In this document: piece after piece, positions 22,062-33,737 of the stretch
How the letters are laid out: the number at the start of each line of letters is the position of its first letter
How positions within the stretch are numbered: position 1 is the stretch's first letter
Assembly (NCBI GenBank): GCA_021399435.1
Contig: JAJTUP010000095.1
Coordinates: 124,001 to 188,000 of the forward strand
Length of the DNA stretch: 64,000 nt
From: Diaporthe sp. PMI_573
Taxonomy: Eukaryota > Ascomycota > Sordariomycetes > Diaporthales > Diaporthaceae
Direction of reading: 5' to 3'
The notes under the pieces: generated by a model
The model's database searches: none
The model's input: only the letters and a program-made list of their open reading frames with translations
What the model was told of the DNA's origin: nothing
Program-made: the position numbers and the translations under genes

Positions 22062-22493
22062 TCAGTTCTGAAGTGAGGATAAGAAATATATCGATTTTAG
22101 GAGGATATGCTGGATGAAGAACTTCTTGATATTCTTGGCATTTGCCAGGCGGAGCGGCATTGCTTCCACCCAGCCCGTGAGGTCGCAACGGGCCTCAACG
22201 AGTTTGTCATAGCCCTGATCAGAGGGAAGGTGTTGGACGTCAAGGTGTATTTTTGAGAAAGGTTGATCCGGTACCGCGGGTATAACACCGCCGTTATAGA
22301 CACGCGTATCCCATTTAGCGCATTTGGGGCAGCCACTGGCCACGTCTTCAACATCGGCATACATCCCTTTCCAGTAATACATAGCTTTGATCCGGGCATA
22401 AGTAGCATCCCGGCCATGGTAGCCTAAGGGGGCATAAATATTCCTAACAATCCTTTTCTTCAGATCAAAGTCATCAACAATTTTTCGTCTCAT
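22062..22493 (-). pseudogene. Ty3/gypsy integrase fragment (H2C2 zinc finger)
   Basis: A 143-aa reading with the integrase N-terminal zinc-binding pattern: LGYHGRDATYARIKAMYYW...CPKCAKW (H...C-x2-C). The start of the catalytic core follows (KIHLDVQHLP, with the first Asp, then TGWVEAMPL). It ends after about 50 residues of core, so the rest of the integrase and the other domains are missing. No LTRs were found beside it. Confidence 0.75.
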
Positions 22494-22524
22494 ACAACAC
22501 TACCGAGAGACTGAGCATTTCGAT

Positions 22525-22857
22525 TTGCCGGACAACTATATGGACTTAAGATTTGGTAAAATCCGCAGACGTCTCGATGCTATAGACCCCTACCTCCCGA
22601 AGACATTACGGAACGGAATACGATACGGGCGCCTCGAAGACCTTACGAGACAGATCACTGATGAGCTCTGGAGTGGTAAACTCCATTGGCTTGATTTGTT
22701 TTCAGCATTGATTGGTATGGCGCTTTTAGACGGTGACCGGTGGCTTGACACGGTCATTACACCAGTCGTTCAACCTCTCAAAACTATTGGAGTAGAGCGA
22801 GTCACAACCGTACCTTGTCACGGTTTCGGCGAGAGGAAAGTTACTTTTAGAATTTAG
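22525..22857 (+). other. Unrecognised open frame
   Basis: About 110 codons from a TTG, ending at a TAG at 22855-22857. Composition is protein-like with a hydrophobic helix (WLDLFSALIGMALLDG). No ATG in a suitable place and no family recognised. Likely a gene remnant next to the integrase fragment. Confidence 0.25.
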
Positions 22858-23414
22858 TAGGATTCTGATCAGTCCAAAGACAAGACAGAGAACGGTATAT
22901 TTGGCTTCCCTAGTGTCAGTTCTGCCACTCGCATGTTGACGATTCCGGGCTTTGGCTCGAAGGTGCTCACCTTAACTCGAACTATTACAACATTACTTAC
23001 TACAACAGTTCCGAGTGCAGACACAAAAAATGATTAAGAGCTTTAACCGACAGATAGTAAAACGCCTCGCAGAACAACAAAACCGGATTACGGAATTTGA
23101 AGCCGGTCGAATAATCTGGTTTGGCGAGCGCTCATGAGACTTATTAAATGCCGGATCCGTGTTAGCCTTTCACTTTCAAGACCACTAATCCCTCTTTGGC
23201 AAAACAACGCGAAACCTTGCCGGTTCCAATGCCGGCAGACAACATGGAAAGGGAGGAGAAGCAGATGGAAACGAAACATAAGGAATTGAGATTAAGACTT
23301 ATAAGGTCGCACGAAGAAAGCTGGAAGGGATAGGCTGGATAGAAAGGGGACGCATGAAAGCAAAAAGGAGGTAAAAGAGAAGGCAAAAAGACCTTGTTAA
23401 GCGGGTGGCAAAAC

Positions 23415-23465
23415 GGTCCCACCGAGACTTGAACTCGGGACCTCTGAGACATCCGTTTCCTCAAC
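23415..23465 (-). other. tRNA-like 3' half (T arm plus acceptor strand)
   Basis: On the minus strand CCGAG-TTCAAGT-CTCGG forms a perfect 5-bp T stem with a 7-nt TTCRANN loop, followed by TGGGACC like a 3' acceptor strand. No matching 5' acceptor (GGTCCCA) or D arm was found upstream. I take it as a tRNA relic or a tRNA-derived SINE tail, not a functional tRNA. Confidence 0.4.
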
Positions 23466-23728
23466 AGAAACAAAGAGACATCAAGCTGGATAACTATCGC
23501 GACGGTCTGCTGGTTGATTTCGGATCCTCTTGGACAGAGCCACACTGTCTTATTTGGCTGCAAGCAAATTTGGTCGCTTGCCACTATGGCTGAATGTTCT
23601 CTCTCATCTCTCTAATCTCTAAATATAATTCAGGATGCTTCTGAGGATAGGGGATTATACGTTTGAGACGAAGATACTGTCTTTCACAAGTACTACTTTT
23701 GTCTTACAGAGGTTAATGAAATAAGAAC

Positions 23729-23869
23729 TCATGAAGTGCCAACATGGCGGCGCAGAAGCTCTTCACTGACTCCCAGTCCTAGTCCATTGGTCGTCCCGGT
23801 CACTACGGCAGTCTGTCCGCTGAAGTCGAGCTCGGGTAGCTGTTTCAGTCTGGGGCTCAAAAAGGGCAT
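23729..23869 (-). pseudogene. Short-chain dehydrogenase N-terminal fragment
   Basis: From the ATG at 23867-23869 the reading gives the SDR start: a short leader, then TAVVTGTTNGLGLG, matching the cofactor loop TGxxxGxG, and a following helix. It stops at 23729 after about 46 residues. The NNAG strand, catalytic Tyr/Lys and the rest are absent, so it is a truncated relic. Confidence 0.6.
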
Positions 23870-24159
23870 ATCGTCAAGATTTGGTGCTATAGGAAGTGAA
23901 GTATGTAATGATTTGCGTTGTAAATTCCTATCAGGAAATTGCCCTCTTGAGGGACACTTCTGGTGTCGCTCTGCTTTGTGTGCGCCACCTACAGGCTCGG
24001 AACGCGAGAACACCCCGTTGTCGGCCTGCTTTCAGCGACCTTAGCTCTTCCTCATCTCATCTATTTTCCTGCCCGCCTCAATCTGGGGTTAGCGAATGCC
24101 ACGGCCACTCGTAAGGGTAGAGCTGACAACCTGCAGCAGCTGCCCCGATGAGTAAACGC

Positions 24160-24708
24160 TCATTGCTGCGCGGACAGGGTTTCTTCTTTCGCGTCTTCGG
24201 GTTTAGACGGGTCGCCAACCTCCGGTACGTCAGACAGAGGGTTATCGTTGTCGAACTGAATCCAGTAGTCGACAGAATTAAAGGGGGTAGAATCGGTGCT
24301 CAGCCTTAAGCGTTTTCTCCCGTGCCTATCCCTAGCCCTAGGCCGGCGGGGTGTTGAGATCTGTCTTGACTGACCCAGAACTGACGGGCGAGATGGGGTT
24401 GAAGGGTTGGGCGACATGTCCATCAGCGGAGTGTTAGCGGCGGCCTGCGAGAATGACCCCAGAGACAGGGTTGTCTGTGTCGCGGACAGCGACACAGGGC
24501 CGGCGGTATCCATCGCTGAGTCATCCCATAGAGATGATAACGCCTGGCCTGAAGTCCCGCCGGTCAGGCTCAAGTCAAGCGCGGCCGTGTTGACGGTCTA
24601 CACGAGGTTAGTAGGCCATATAGGACGAGGATGGCATTGTAGAATCGTTCGTACCTGGCCATTTGGGTTTGTAAAGAGGTCAACATGTCTCGGTGGGTTG
24701 GACGCCAT
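24160..24708 (-). CDS. Small spliced hypothetical protein (163 aa)
   Basis: Exons 24708-24655 and 24597-24160. The intron 24654-24598 (57 nt) has a CAG|GTACGA donor, a perfect CTACTAAC branch site and a TAG acceptor, and joins in phase 0. The protein is Ser/Thr/Pro-rich and probably disordered. It has a basic cluster (RRPRARDRHGRKRLRLS) that could be a nuclear signal, then a hydrophobic VDYWIQFDNDN motif near the acidic C-terminus. The good intron supports a real gene. Family not recognised. Confidence 0.6.
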
Positions 24709-26535
24709 ATTGTTAGCTAAGTATCCCTTGCGAGTTGGACTGTGGCAGAATGGCAATAGATGAAAGAGTTAGATAGCGGCAGATATAGTCACAATGGATC
24801 GTACAATGCTTCAATGAGGAACGAGGCCAGGTAGAGTCTAAAAGGGTAGGGGCTGTCAACTAAGGATAGTTGGGTATGGTGGGAGAGACACTGCGTAAGG
24901 CTCTTTACTGCTATATAAGTTGATAGTCTCTAAGATCGGGAGACAGGGTTCCGCAACAGGAAGTGATCGTCACTACTCGGTCTGCTCCAAAGTAATTATG
25001 GCAAGCCTGGGCGGTCTAGCTGCAGACCACAAGATGGAGGAGAATAGACAGATTGAATCCAGAGTGAGCCAAGGTGCGGCGCCTGCTTGTGGACTGGGCA
25101 CGTTGTCGTTGCTGGTTCGGACTGCGGCAGTAATAGGATCTGTTTTAACTGGTCACAGGCCACAAGATTGGGTAAATGGCTGAACTCTAGGCCCTTTGTC
25201 GACTAGAGTTACTGGACTCTGCTGCAAAAACCGGCCCATTTTGCCGTGGAATCACACCACTTTTCCCCCTAGCGCTTGTTTAAACGCCTCTAACCCAATC
25301 AGACAACCTACAGGACCCGCAATTCCCCCTAAGCATTACACCTCCGCAGGGGATTTCAAATGTTGGCCTAGTACAAGCCCCAGTTTTCTGCTATAGTACT
25401 AATACATCCATATAGGCTAATATTCCATATAACTTTTAGTACCTGATACTTTTCTCACCGGCTGCAATAACATCCCTGCACCGTTGTGGTATTGAGTGAG
25501 CCAGCCGAAGAAGGCAGTCTTCCGAGACTGCGTCATAAGGGGGGGAAAGACTTACAAGATAACGCCTCCAAGGCTGAGGCGAAGGCAAGGCAGGTGGCTA
25601 TATAGCGCGACCATCGTTCACCGCGCCGTGCGGGGAAGACTGTCTCCCTGACTCCCTCGATATCTCAACTGGGCGTCTCTGCAGTTCCTGATGAGCCTGG
25701 AGAAGGTATCCCTGGCCATGATCGTCGTTGTTGTGCAGGCTAACCACTGGATTAGCCGACGGTCATGGCGCATATCTAGAACGGGACGGGATAAATGTGG
25801 GTGACATGGAAGAATTATTGAATCTGATATTGACGCCGAAGGCCACTCCAATTTGCTTCTTTCGCCTGCTCGACCGCGGAGGTATCTCGAGCAGCTAGGA
25901 GTAGCGTGTGATTCCGAACCAGGGGGCGAAGATGAGAACGACGAGAAGGAGGATGGTTTGGTGGATAAAGGCCCTCTTCGCCTTCGTCCTGGCCATCATT
26001 TCTGCTGATCGAGGTGGTTCGCGTGATCTTGGTTCCTAGCCTTTTTGTTGTTCCAGAAGCTGTCTTATCCGATTAGAGGTTTCTTGGGCTTTGGGGGTAA
26101 GTGTCTTTGTGCGGCGCGGTTGCTTTGTCGTTGACGCGTCGGGGTCAGCAACGATCACGGATTCCGCCAGGTCGGTTATTTCTCCGCGCGTGGTGGGCCG
26201 TGCCCCGGGGAAACGCCACGCGCCTCCTCCCCGTCGCAAAGAACTGATTGAATGAACGATTCCTCCCGACAAGTCCGTCTCTTATACAGTTGCTCCTTTT
26301 TCTTGAGTACGATTGGTCCCTAATAGATATATTGGAGAACAAATTGAGGGGCCAGTACCTGAAGTGGCTCCTCTTGGTTATCAAAATGTATGATTTATTA
26401 ATTAACTAGTGTACTTTTAAACCTGTAAATATGTAAGATATGCCTATACATTAAAGGGGATTAGGTTCCAACGTATTCGGCCCAAAATGTCCCAGGGACC
26501 TTGACGCTTTTCGGCCTTTTGGACTCCTCTTGACT
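24709..26535. other. Long stretch without a supported gene
   Basis: Short frames only. 26036-26272 (minus) reads as a 78-aa basic protein fragment but has no diagnostic motif. 25380-25470 and 26380-26460 are AT-rich. This looks like decayed repeat sequence. Confidence 0.4.
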
Positions 26536-26539
26536 TCAT

Positions 26540-26949
26540 CATTTTGTAGATTTGCAGACAGTTATCGCCTTATTTACTGTATTTTCTTGGTCCAACCCGT
26601 AGATATTAAGGCACGGCCAATGCTCGAGGTTGTTACGAGGGTTTCAAGCCGGAGGGGTGATACTCTTAGGTCCGCCAACCGCATTTGGAGGGGCTTTCGT
26701 GGTGCCGAAGCAGCGGAGGTTTGATCGGATCCTTCAAATTGTATGTTTGCTAGATCGAGTTACTTTGGCTATTTGATCGTCAGTAAATTTACCGCTTGTA
26801 ATTAGTTGCTCGTGTACGGCGTCTGCGAGATTTAGCGTGAATGCATTGCGGATGGAACGAGGAGCCGCCGGCTCAACCTCGGACACCCGTCGGATTATCT
26901 GTGGCCGGTGGCCCGGTGTACTTGCTCTCTTTCGCAATTCCCCTTCCAC
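26540..26949 (-). pseudogene. Tc1/mariner-like transposase N-terminal remnant
   Basis: On the minus strand a helix-turn-helix block typical of fungal Tc1/mariner elements is readable: LADAVHEQLITSGKFTDDQIAKV then SSKHTI. It continues past an in-frame TGA as RIRSNLRCFGTTKAPPNAVGGPKSITPP, then another TGA. The stops sit where family members usually carry an Arg or another coding residue, consistent with C-to-T decay. The DDE catalytic domain is not recognisable. Confidence 0.6.
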
Positions 26950-27195
26950 CTTTGCAATTCCCCTCAGGGCTCCTAATAGTGCGGACCATTAAGAGCACTA
27001 TTAGTGCACACTGTAGTCCAGACTAATAGTCCATGCACTATTGGTTCAGTGTGACGTCTCTCGGACTACACCGATGGTTCAGTGCAGGCCTCTCGGACCA
27101 CACTGGTAGTCCAGTGTAACTCAACCAGACTGACCAGTAGTTCAGTGCGAGGGACGCAGACTAACAGTCTCACTATTAGTGCGGAGAACCCAGTC
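26935..27195. repeat. Array of short direct and inverted words (CACTATTAGTGC / AGTCCAGACT)
   Basis: GCAATTCCCCT occurs twice (about 26934 and 26956). The words CACTATTAGTGC, AGTCCAGACTAATAGTCC, GGTTCAGTG and CTCTCGGAC recur in both orientations for about 220 bp. It adjoins the Tc1/mariner relic, so it may be a transposon terminus or an independent MITE-like subterminal array. No coding frame. Confidence 0.5.
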
Positions 27196-27994
27196 AGGAA
27201 CTCCGTGACCCAACGCGTCGGACGCGTCGACCGCGCGTGGCGAAATTTTCAGGATGGTGCTAAGACATGTTAGCAGGTACAACTGTTACATTGTGTTGAT
27301 ATATTGTACCTTAGGTATCACGTAACTGAAACCATCTTCTTAACAAGAGCCCAGAATTGCCTGCATGTACATGTTCAGCAGCAACTTGATTTTATAGCTT
27401 TGGAATGGGCTATCTGGCTGATTTCCGAGAAGAATTTACAGCCTGAGAGACGATGAAGGGCATGTTATCTGGGTTGCGAATCCCAAGTCGTGGAGTTAAG
27501 AGATACAAACCCTGCCATTACAGTCACATTCATACCAGCCAGATCATAGTTACGGAGTTGCTGAGAGCCCCAGTCTGGTATCAATTCCATTATGATCTGA
27601 GATGTATTGCCAAGTTGTTGTTTTGCAGTCGCCAAAGTGCATGATGCCAAACCGTGGCCCCCGTTTTCTCCGCTAATGTGATACATTACGTCCCAACCCA
27701 AAGCGCAGATTAAGTCAAATCCAGTCCGCCTGAAAGCTATTTATCTCTTAAGCCTTTTCCTCTACTGTCCATTTCCCATGCCGCACCTTTTTTTTTTCGA
27801 AGCCAGGGGTCCACTGCACTCATGGACGTCCGTCTCAGCCACAATAGAGCCCTGGAAGGATGGACCACCACATGCGATGCTCAACTCACGGTCCCACCGC
27901 TCGGCTTACGTGCGCAAACTGAATGCCATTTTGTTACGGAGGGTGGATTTGGGGACGATTGGAACCCCTGATCCTCATTACACCAAAATCGGTC
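27196..27994. other. Intergenic
   Basis: About 800 bp with short unconvincing frames and a poly-T run at 27788-27799; nothing recognised. Confidence 0.4.
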
Positions 27995-30132
27995 TCAAGT
28001 CCTTGATAGCCGCATATCTCGTATCGGCGGTATAACTACTTTTGGTGGAATGGATAGGCGCATTTCGGTCTGAAATGGTGGTGGCTATGATTGTAAGCGA
28101 TATTTGATAGGATAAGAAATTTCAAAGAAATACTTACTGCTAATGGGCTGTCCGTTGCAGTTATCTTGTACTGAATATCCTGCCTGTCTTCCCTCGGGGC
28201 TTTTTCGATCTCCGGCGGTGGCGGTTCAAATACGCCGCCATGTCGCCGCAGCCGTTTCTCTAGAATCAACGGCAAGAACGATGAACGTGGATCAAACGCT
28301 GCAGGCTTAGCAGATTGATCAACGTTGAAACTAAGAGGCTTTTGTTGGGCTTGATTGTATATTTCACTATCCGCAGTCTCTGACACACAGATCGTAGAAT
28401 AATCACTCTCTGACCTTTGGTCAATGCCCACAGGATATCCTATATTCATATCCTCTCTACCCCATGTATATTCGATGGATCGATTAGAACCATAAACAAA
28501 ATTTTCGCAGTTTTCTTCGGCTGGATCTGATTCTGATAATTTCAAAAAGTGCCCGATAATATTAGCCATCACCAAAATGTACGACAGAGTATCTGCTGGG
28601 ACAGAAGGGTGTTCAATCTGGTTCTCCACCTCTTCAGACTGCAGAGCTATGTATGCGCTCAAATAAGGCTTACCTGCCCTCCATACTGGGCAGTTTACAT
28701 CATGCTGAGTATTGTCGTTCGTGACGGCTTGATCTAGATCTGCCTGAACTCTATCTCGTCCCTCTAGCTTGAGGGTCCGAAATCCGAGATCATATGCTCT
28801 TTGTTGAAATCGCTGTACAGCGCTGCGCTGAACCTGTCCCACTAATCGACGGTCATCCTTGCCACAGAGCGGGGATTCGTAGCTAAGCTCCGCGAAGTTC
28901 TGCATTGCGAATACAAGGAGTCTTTTGTACGCGATGTAAAACGCGTCTTTGCCTAAATGATCGTTTGTATAGTGGCACTCATCTCCAGTCTCGCAAATAT
29001 GTCCGTCGCTTGGTTGGAAATGTCTTTTGAGCACATTCCTCAATGTCGGCTGGTTTCTGCGTCGGGACCGATCTGGCGCGACAAATTCCCAGATGGCCCT
29101 AACTGCGGGTGAAAAATACAGCATATCCTTGTGAAGTGTCTCGATGCTTGAAATACGCCGCTTTACTGTGCACACGCTCTGCTCTAGACTTATCCGTTTT
29201 CCTTTGTCAGTAATATCTGTGAAAACTTCATTTGCACGGAACAAGTCCCGGATCGTGGCAAGGTCCTCGTGATGAGTTGGAAAGAGTTTTTCCAGTCTAC
29301 GAACAGTATCCACATCGACAGCGTTAGCGAAAGCATCGACACCTAAGGTGATGAGATCCCACGTTTCGTAAACAAATCCGAGATAATGGATGATCTCCTC
29401 ATCGCAGTGCAAAGCTCTATGCTTATGTAAGTTGCCAAGTTGTAGACCATCCCATAGACCGGGAAACCGGAGTAGTTTGTTCAATGCCTGCACTATGTCT
29501 GTATTCTGCAAGAATTTCGTAAGAATGTCTTCCTTGCACTTGCTGATATGGTTTAGCCATCCCTTTCGATCTGTTTCTGCCGCATCCGGGTTTAGCTGGA
29601 TCTGACGATAAACCTCACCGGCTGTATATGGCGCTTCAAATGAATAGGAGTTCGCAATACTCCGGAAAGTCGAATGAAACCGACTGTGTTCTGTGATCAG
29701 ATCAAGTCAGCGGTTATATTATTACCAAATGCTATGAGAGTGCCTGTAACCTTCTTGCACCTGGCAACAATACAATCGTACTGTCCACTGGAAGTCGGGC
29801 CCTAGCACTCGCTCCGCTGCTTTAGCGCGTTGTCGCCCGCCCCGGCAACGGAGTTTAACACTGGTTGGGAGAGTTGGCGGATCTGCACTCCTCAAGCTGC
29901 CTGCAAGCGCGGATTGTAGCTTCTTATATGTGGCGTGATCAATATCAGCCAGAATTTGATGGCGTAATATGTGCGGATGGCAACCGATATTTCGAAACAG
30001 GCGTTCTTTTTGCATAATATTGTACTCTTTGGGTAATCGACCATCATTGAGAGAGTTTGGGAAGGCGAGACAAGAAATAGGGGCTTTGACTACACCGACC
30101 AACCAAGGAGAAAGCGAATCCAAGTCCATCAT
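27995..30132 (-). CDS. DUF3723-like protein, 3 exons (Starship-associated family)
   Basis: Exons 30132-29751, 29690-28138 and 28084-27995 give 674 aa. Introns are 29750-29691 (GTTACA donor, TCACAG acceptor) and 28137-28085 (GTAAGT donor, TCATAG acceptor). Both restore frame and join conserved-looking reading. Order: an N-terminal region with a Cys-Gly-containing block and the RCRGGRQRAKAAERVLG...W.VRLY pattern; then APYTAGEVYRQI; then FPGLWDGLQLGNLHKHRALHCDEEIIHYL; then a long helical region. This is the pattern I associate with DUF3723, a fungal family of unknown biochemical role. It is a known accessory family of giant Starship transposons. A second fragment lies inverted at 31255-31440. 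Exon 3 is short and least certain. Confidence 0.75.
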
Positions 30133-31254
30133 AGTGAAATGAGAGCGACCGATACAGGAGTGCGTATTAGAAACGAATGTACAAAATATTAGAGATTTAT
30201 GTCTCGAGGGCCTATTTATTCAATTCTACTATCTTTATAATTATATAATAAGCTATTGTGCTGGGGCTAAATTAGAATTTAGATATTAGAATTTCGGCCG
30301 GATCGGAAGCACGCTTTAACCCCAAGCTGCGCAAGTGTTCCTAGCAGTCTCGAATCCTACACAGCAATCTCCTTCCTGACGGTACGGGCGGGGCATAAGC
30401 CTTTCCATTTGACGATGTGGATGCCGCTGGGGAAAATGAGGCGGGACTGTTTACTGTTGACAAACCACTGTCGATTCAGATAATGATTCGCTAGGATGAT
30501 TATTGGTGCTTGAGTATTTTATACTTTAATCGGTGTCTTGGGGATATAGGCGGAGAAGCGGGCCATAGCAATGGTGTGTTTCCAAAAATTCTGGGAAGAG
30601 GTGCAGCTCAAGGCGGTAAGATGGTCGTTGGTAGCGGGAGCGACAGATTGGAGCGACTGGGCATGCTTTCCCTCCATGAAGCCCGTTCTCTCTGGATTGG
30701 GCCTTGGGCGGGGGTTGTTGGTGGCAGATACATCATAGGCGCCTCTAGGCATCTTGGGCGATTTAGAACAAGGGATTCAAGCAGCTGAGATAAGAAAATG
30801 GAAATTGATCTGTTGAGTGATCTGGAACCAGAAGAAGACATTACTTGCTATTTATGCTTTCCACGCAGGCGGGTCACCATGACTAACCTTCCTGAATCCT
30901 TCACAGCACAAGCCAATGCTGTCTGGTCGCCCAAAAGAAGCCCCACCTGCCCCCCTCTCCCGAGAAACAGATGAAGTTCAACGGCTGCTCATGACGGGAA
31001 AGAAGCGATCTCTTCAAAAGATATCCCAGCGCCTGTCAAATTCGCGAGTTACATAGCCGAGCTTGCCCGCGTTTCTCAGCTTTTTCTTGAGTGTATGAGT
31101 GAGCTATTAGCATCATTCAACGCAGGCATGATTCCGGCACGGCAGGCGGGAAAGTACCTAGGCCCGCAGCTTGTGATCAGAAGAAAGAGGCCGATGAGAA
31201 GCAGGGCGACGGGGTGCCAAGGGGTCACGAGCACCCCCTGCAAGCGGATAAGGC
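30133..31254. other. No supported gene
   Basis: AT-rich left part (30200-30290). A plus-strand frame from 31095 runs into the DUF3723-like fragment but its first 50 codons have no recognised content. Minus-strand frames at 30519-30841 are unconvincing. Confidence 0.4.
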
Positions 31255-31440
31255 TTCTTACACCTGATAATGCGCGTGATCATTTGGGCGAAGACGTGTT
31301 TTCTATGGCGTATAGAAGACTCCTTGTATTCGCGCTGCAAAATTTCGCCGAACTTAGCTATGAATCCCCGCTCTGTAACAAGGACGGTCGTCGATTAGTT
31401 GGACACGCTCACCGCAGCACTGTCCAGCGCTTCCAACAGC
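31255..31440 (+). pseudogene. DUF3723-like gene fragment, inverted relative to the full gene
   Basis: The reading RDHLGEDVFSMAYRRLLVFA, then LQNFAELSYESPLCNKDGRR and VQRFQQ, matches an internal segment of the 27995-30132 protein with high identity, on the opposite strand. It ends abruptly near 31440, where a hAT transposase tail begins in a different frame. It therefore derives from a second, lost copy. Confidence 0.8.
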
Positions 31441-31645
31441 TGGCCAGATGGTCTCTCCCCTTAGGACTCGAATGGAAGCCAGCACAATCGGTATTACGCA
31501 AACGTTGAGGTCCTGGGTAAGGAATGGGTTGATTAAGGCCGAAGATAGTCTTATTGATATGTCTGAGGAGGCTGGACATAGTGTATTCGATAACCAGCCA
31601 GCAGGTATGGAGTTTGTTAAGGGGGCCAGCGCGGATTCTGATTGA
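31441..31645 (+). pseudogene. Extreme C-terminus of a hAT transposase (copy 4)
   Basis: QMVSPLRTRMEASTIGITQTLRSWVRNGLIK aligns with the end of the hAT copy-2 protein (RMVAPIRSRLEATMIGMAQCLRSWL). It ends at a TGA at 31643-31645. Everything upstream of the dimerisation block is missing. The tail is acidic. Confidence 0.75.
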
Positions 31646-31679
31646 GAGACAGGGGTGCTATAAATAGCGTCAATTTCGT

Positions 31680-31806
31680 CAATTCAACGTCAATCAATTC
31701 AATTTAGGGTCTGAATTGATCAATTCAATGGCGAAGTGGATCATTGACCCTCAATTCAATTCAATCGGGGGGCCAAATTGATTGAATTGAATTGATCGCT
31801 AGCCTG
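31680..31806. repeat. Right subterminus of hAT copy 4 (CAATTCAATT words)
   Basis: Many CAATTCAATT / GAATTGATTG words on both strands, ending at GATCGCTAGCCTG. Read inward from 31806 the terminus is CAGGCTAGCGATCAATTCAA, clearly related to that of copy 2 at 17578. Confidence 0.6.
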
Positions 31807-32785
31807 ATCAAGTCTATAGGGAACATATAGGTTTGAGCTCTAGTTCAATAAATACCTTCACATAACTAGGTTGAAGTGCAAGTCTTTCAGCAGGCGGCAT
31901 AGGCGGAGTCTACATGGAGGGTACAAATCGGAAGGCCCACTACAACAGAAAAAGACCAGGGTTTCAAACATTAGTCCCATCCTCTCGGCTTTACACCCTG
32001 GGTAATCACAATGTTTACTGTACTGTAGACGGGACATGAGTTCCACCATGGCTAGCTCTAGGTGATCCTTGATTTGGCTTGCCGGTTGGGGTCTGACGCA
32101 ACGTATGTGCTGTGCACAAACAGTTGGGGTTGAGAGGCTGGTGGCTGATACCATACCACGTTGTATACAGTACTATTGCAGTACCATTTTCTTCACTGGT
32201 TGGTACTTTATTCTAACCATGAATAAGATGCTACCATAGTAGAGTACGTCTCTTGCGCAAAACAATAACATTAAGTACTTGTCAGAAGTCCTTGTGCGTT
32301 GTTTTGACGTCACATCGACGCTTGCTCATATCCGATATGTCCCGAACATAACACATATGGTACGGTATATATTAGAAATGATGTCTTCAGATGCTAGGCA
32401 TGATGGACAAAAGAGACAGGTGAAGTGAGTGCTATTGCTCAAGACTGGGCGTTGCCTCCTGGAAGTCTTTTCTCGGGGGCAATCAAGCCCTATGTCAGGG
32501 CTTAGGCTGGACTCGGGTGCATATAGTGGTTCATATGCTGGCCGAGAAGGCCACCGTTTGTGGGCTTTGAGGAAGAGATCTGCTGAGGGTTAGAAGGATC
32601 GCGCTGAGGAGGGGGAAGAGAGGTGTTTACACTTAGTCATAGGTATTGAACAACAATCGTATCGTTGCAGAGGTGCTCAAGCTGGGGCGCAGCGATCTTT
32701 CAAAGAAGGGTGGACCACAGATTATTATATTGCTTAGCAGGCACTACTATCGAACGTTCCAAATTCGCGCTACAGTAGTGGCCCG
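31807..32785. other. No supported gene
   Basis: Only short frames. The plus frame 32646-33209 is antisense to the gag reading. The region may include more of the retroelement that has decayed beyond recognition. Confidence 0.35.
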
Positions 32786-33496
32786 TCAATGCGCGCGCAC
32801 ACCAAATTTTGGTGTTAAGTTTTCCTGGCCCACTCGGAATGGTCCTGTATTTTGGACGGAGGCTCTCGAAAATACTGATGCTAGGTTAGCTGTACGATAT
32901 GGGACAATCTGCTTAGAAAGTCTCCCTTTATTGTACGGCTGTCTCTGGCGATTCTTGAAGTTTGACGTATACCTCCTGTCTGTGAAGTGGATTCCGGCAC
33001 CTTGCTCGTACACAAATTGCCTCGGAGGGTTTCTGTCTAGGGCAACCTGCAGAGATGCGCGTAGGTCTGAGAAGAGGGCCTCGTACGTCGGCTTCTGCTG
33101 CACGAGGGCAGCCTCTAACTCATGTACGCCTCGGCATGCTCTGGTCACCGTCGTACGGAGAGGTAGTTCTCCTTGGTATCCATCTCCAAGCGCTCGTTGT
33201 ACGAGTTGAAGTCGGTCTAGAAGAGTCTCCAGGGTCTCAATCATTGTCTTCTCTGGGTGGTCTCTCCTTAGTCGTACAAAAGAAAGTGTTGTCCAGTCTG
33301 CCCAGTAGATATTGTGGTTGATATTCGTATTAAAGTAGGTATCCAGCAGGTTGTATATCTCGTCCCACCTCTTTTCTGGTCCTATATGGTGGAGATAGAA
33401 CTCTCCCGCACGATCAGACAGAATATCAGGGAAGACAGCATAGTACTGGTCCTTTGTAATCGGCAATTCGAGAGTGAGAGTTGCATGACGCGTCAC
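32786..33496 (-). pseudogene. Retrotransposon gag-like fragment
   Basis: A 236-aa minus frame with the helical gag pattern of fungal Ty1/copia-type elements: FPDILSDRAGEFYLHHI, W.EIYNLLDTYFNTNINHNIYWADWTTLSF, and LETLLDRLQLVQRALG. No zinc knuckle, protease, integrase or reverse transcriptase follows, so only the gag end survives. The LTR-like repeats at 33738-34722 lie upstream on its coding strand, the right place for a 5' LTR. Confidence 0.6.
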
Positions 33497-33737
33497 TTCG
33501 ACGACTGCTGCCTAGAGAGGCGGAAACGAGTTTATGAAGGCGAAAGCCACGCTTTCGAATCGTCCACACATATCGGACTTATGACTAAGGTAGCCTGTGT
33601 GATTCCTCTGGATTCTCACGTGTGCCCACGACAAGGAAAACAAGGTGGCGTCCAGCTGGTGTTGTGGTGGTAGAATGGATTTTGAAACCCATCTCTACTG
33701 ATGGCATCTCCCATCTCGCTCTTGATTCTCCACAGTA

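Noticed and set aside
23415..23600. A functional tRNA gene
   Set aside because: Only the T arm and 3' acceptor strand are present; no 5' acceptor strand or D arm pairs with them.
32646..33209. 187-aa plus-strand ORF
   Set aside because: Antisense to the gag-like reading; composition is that of a shadow frame.
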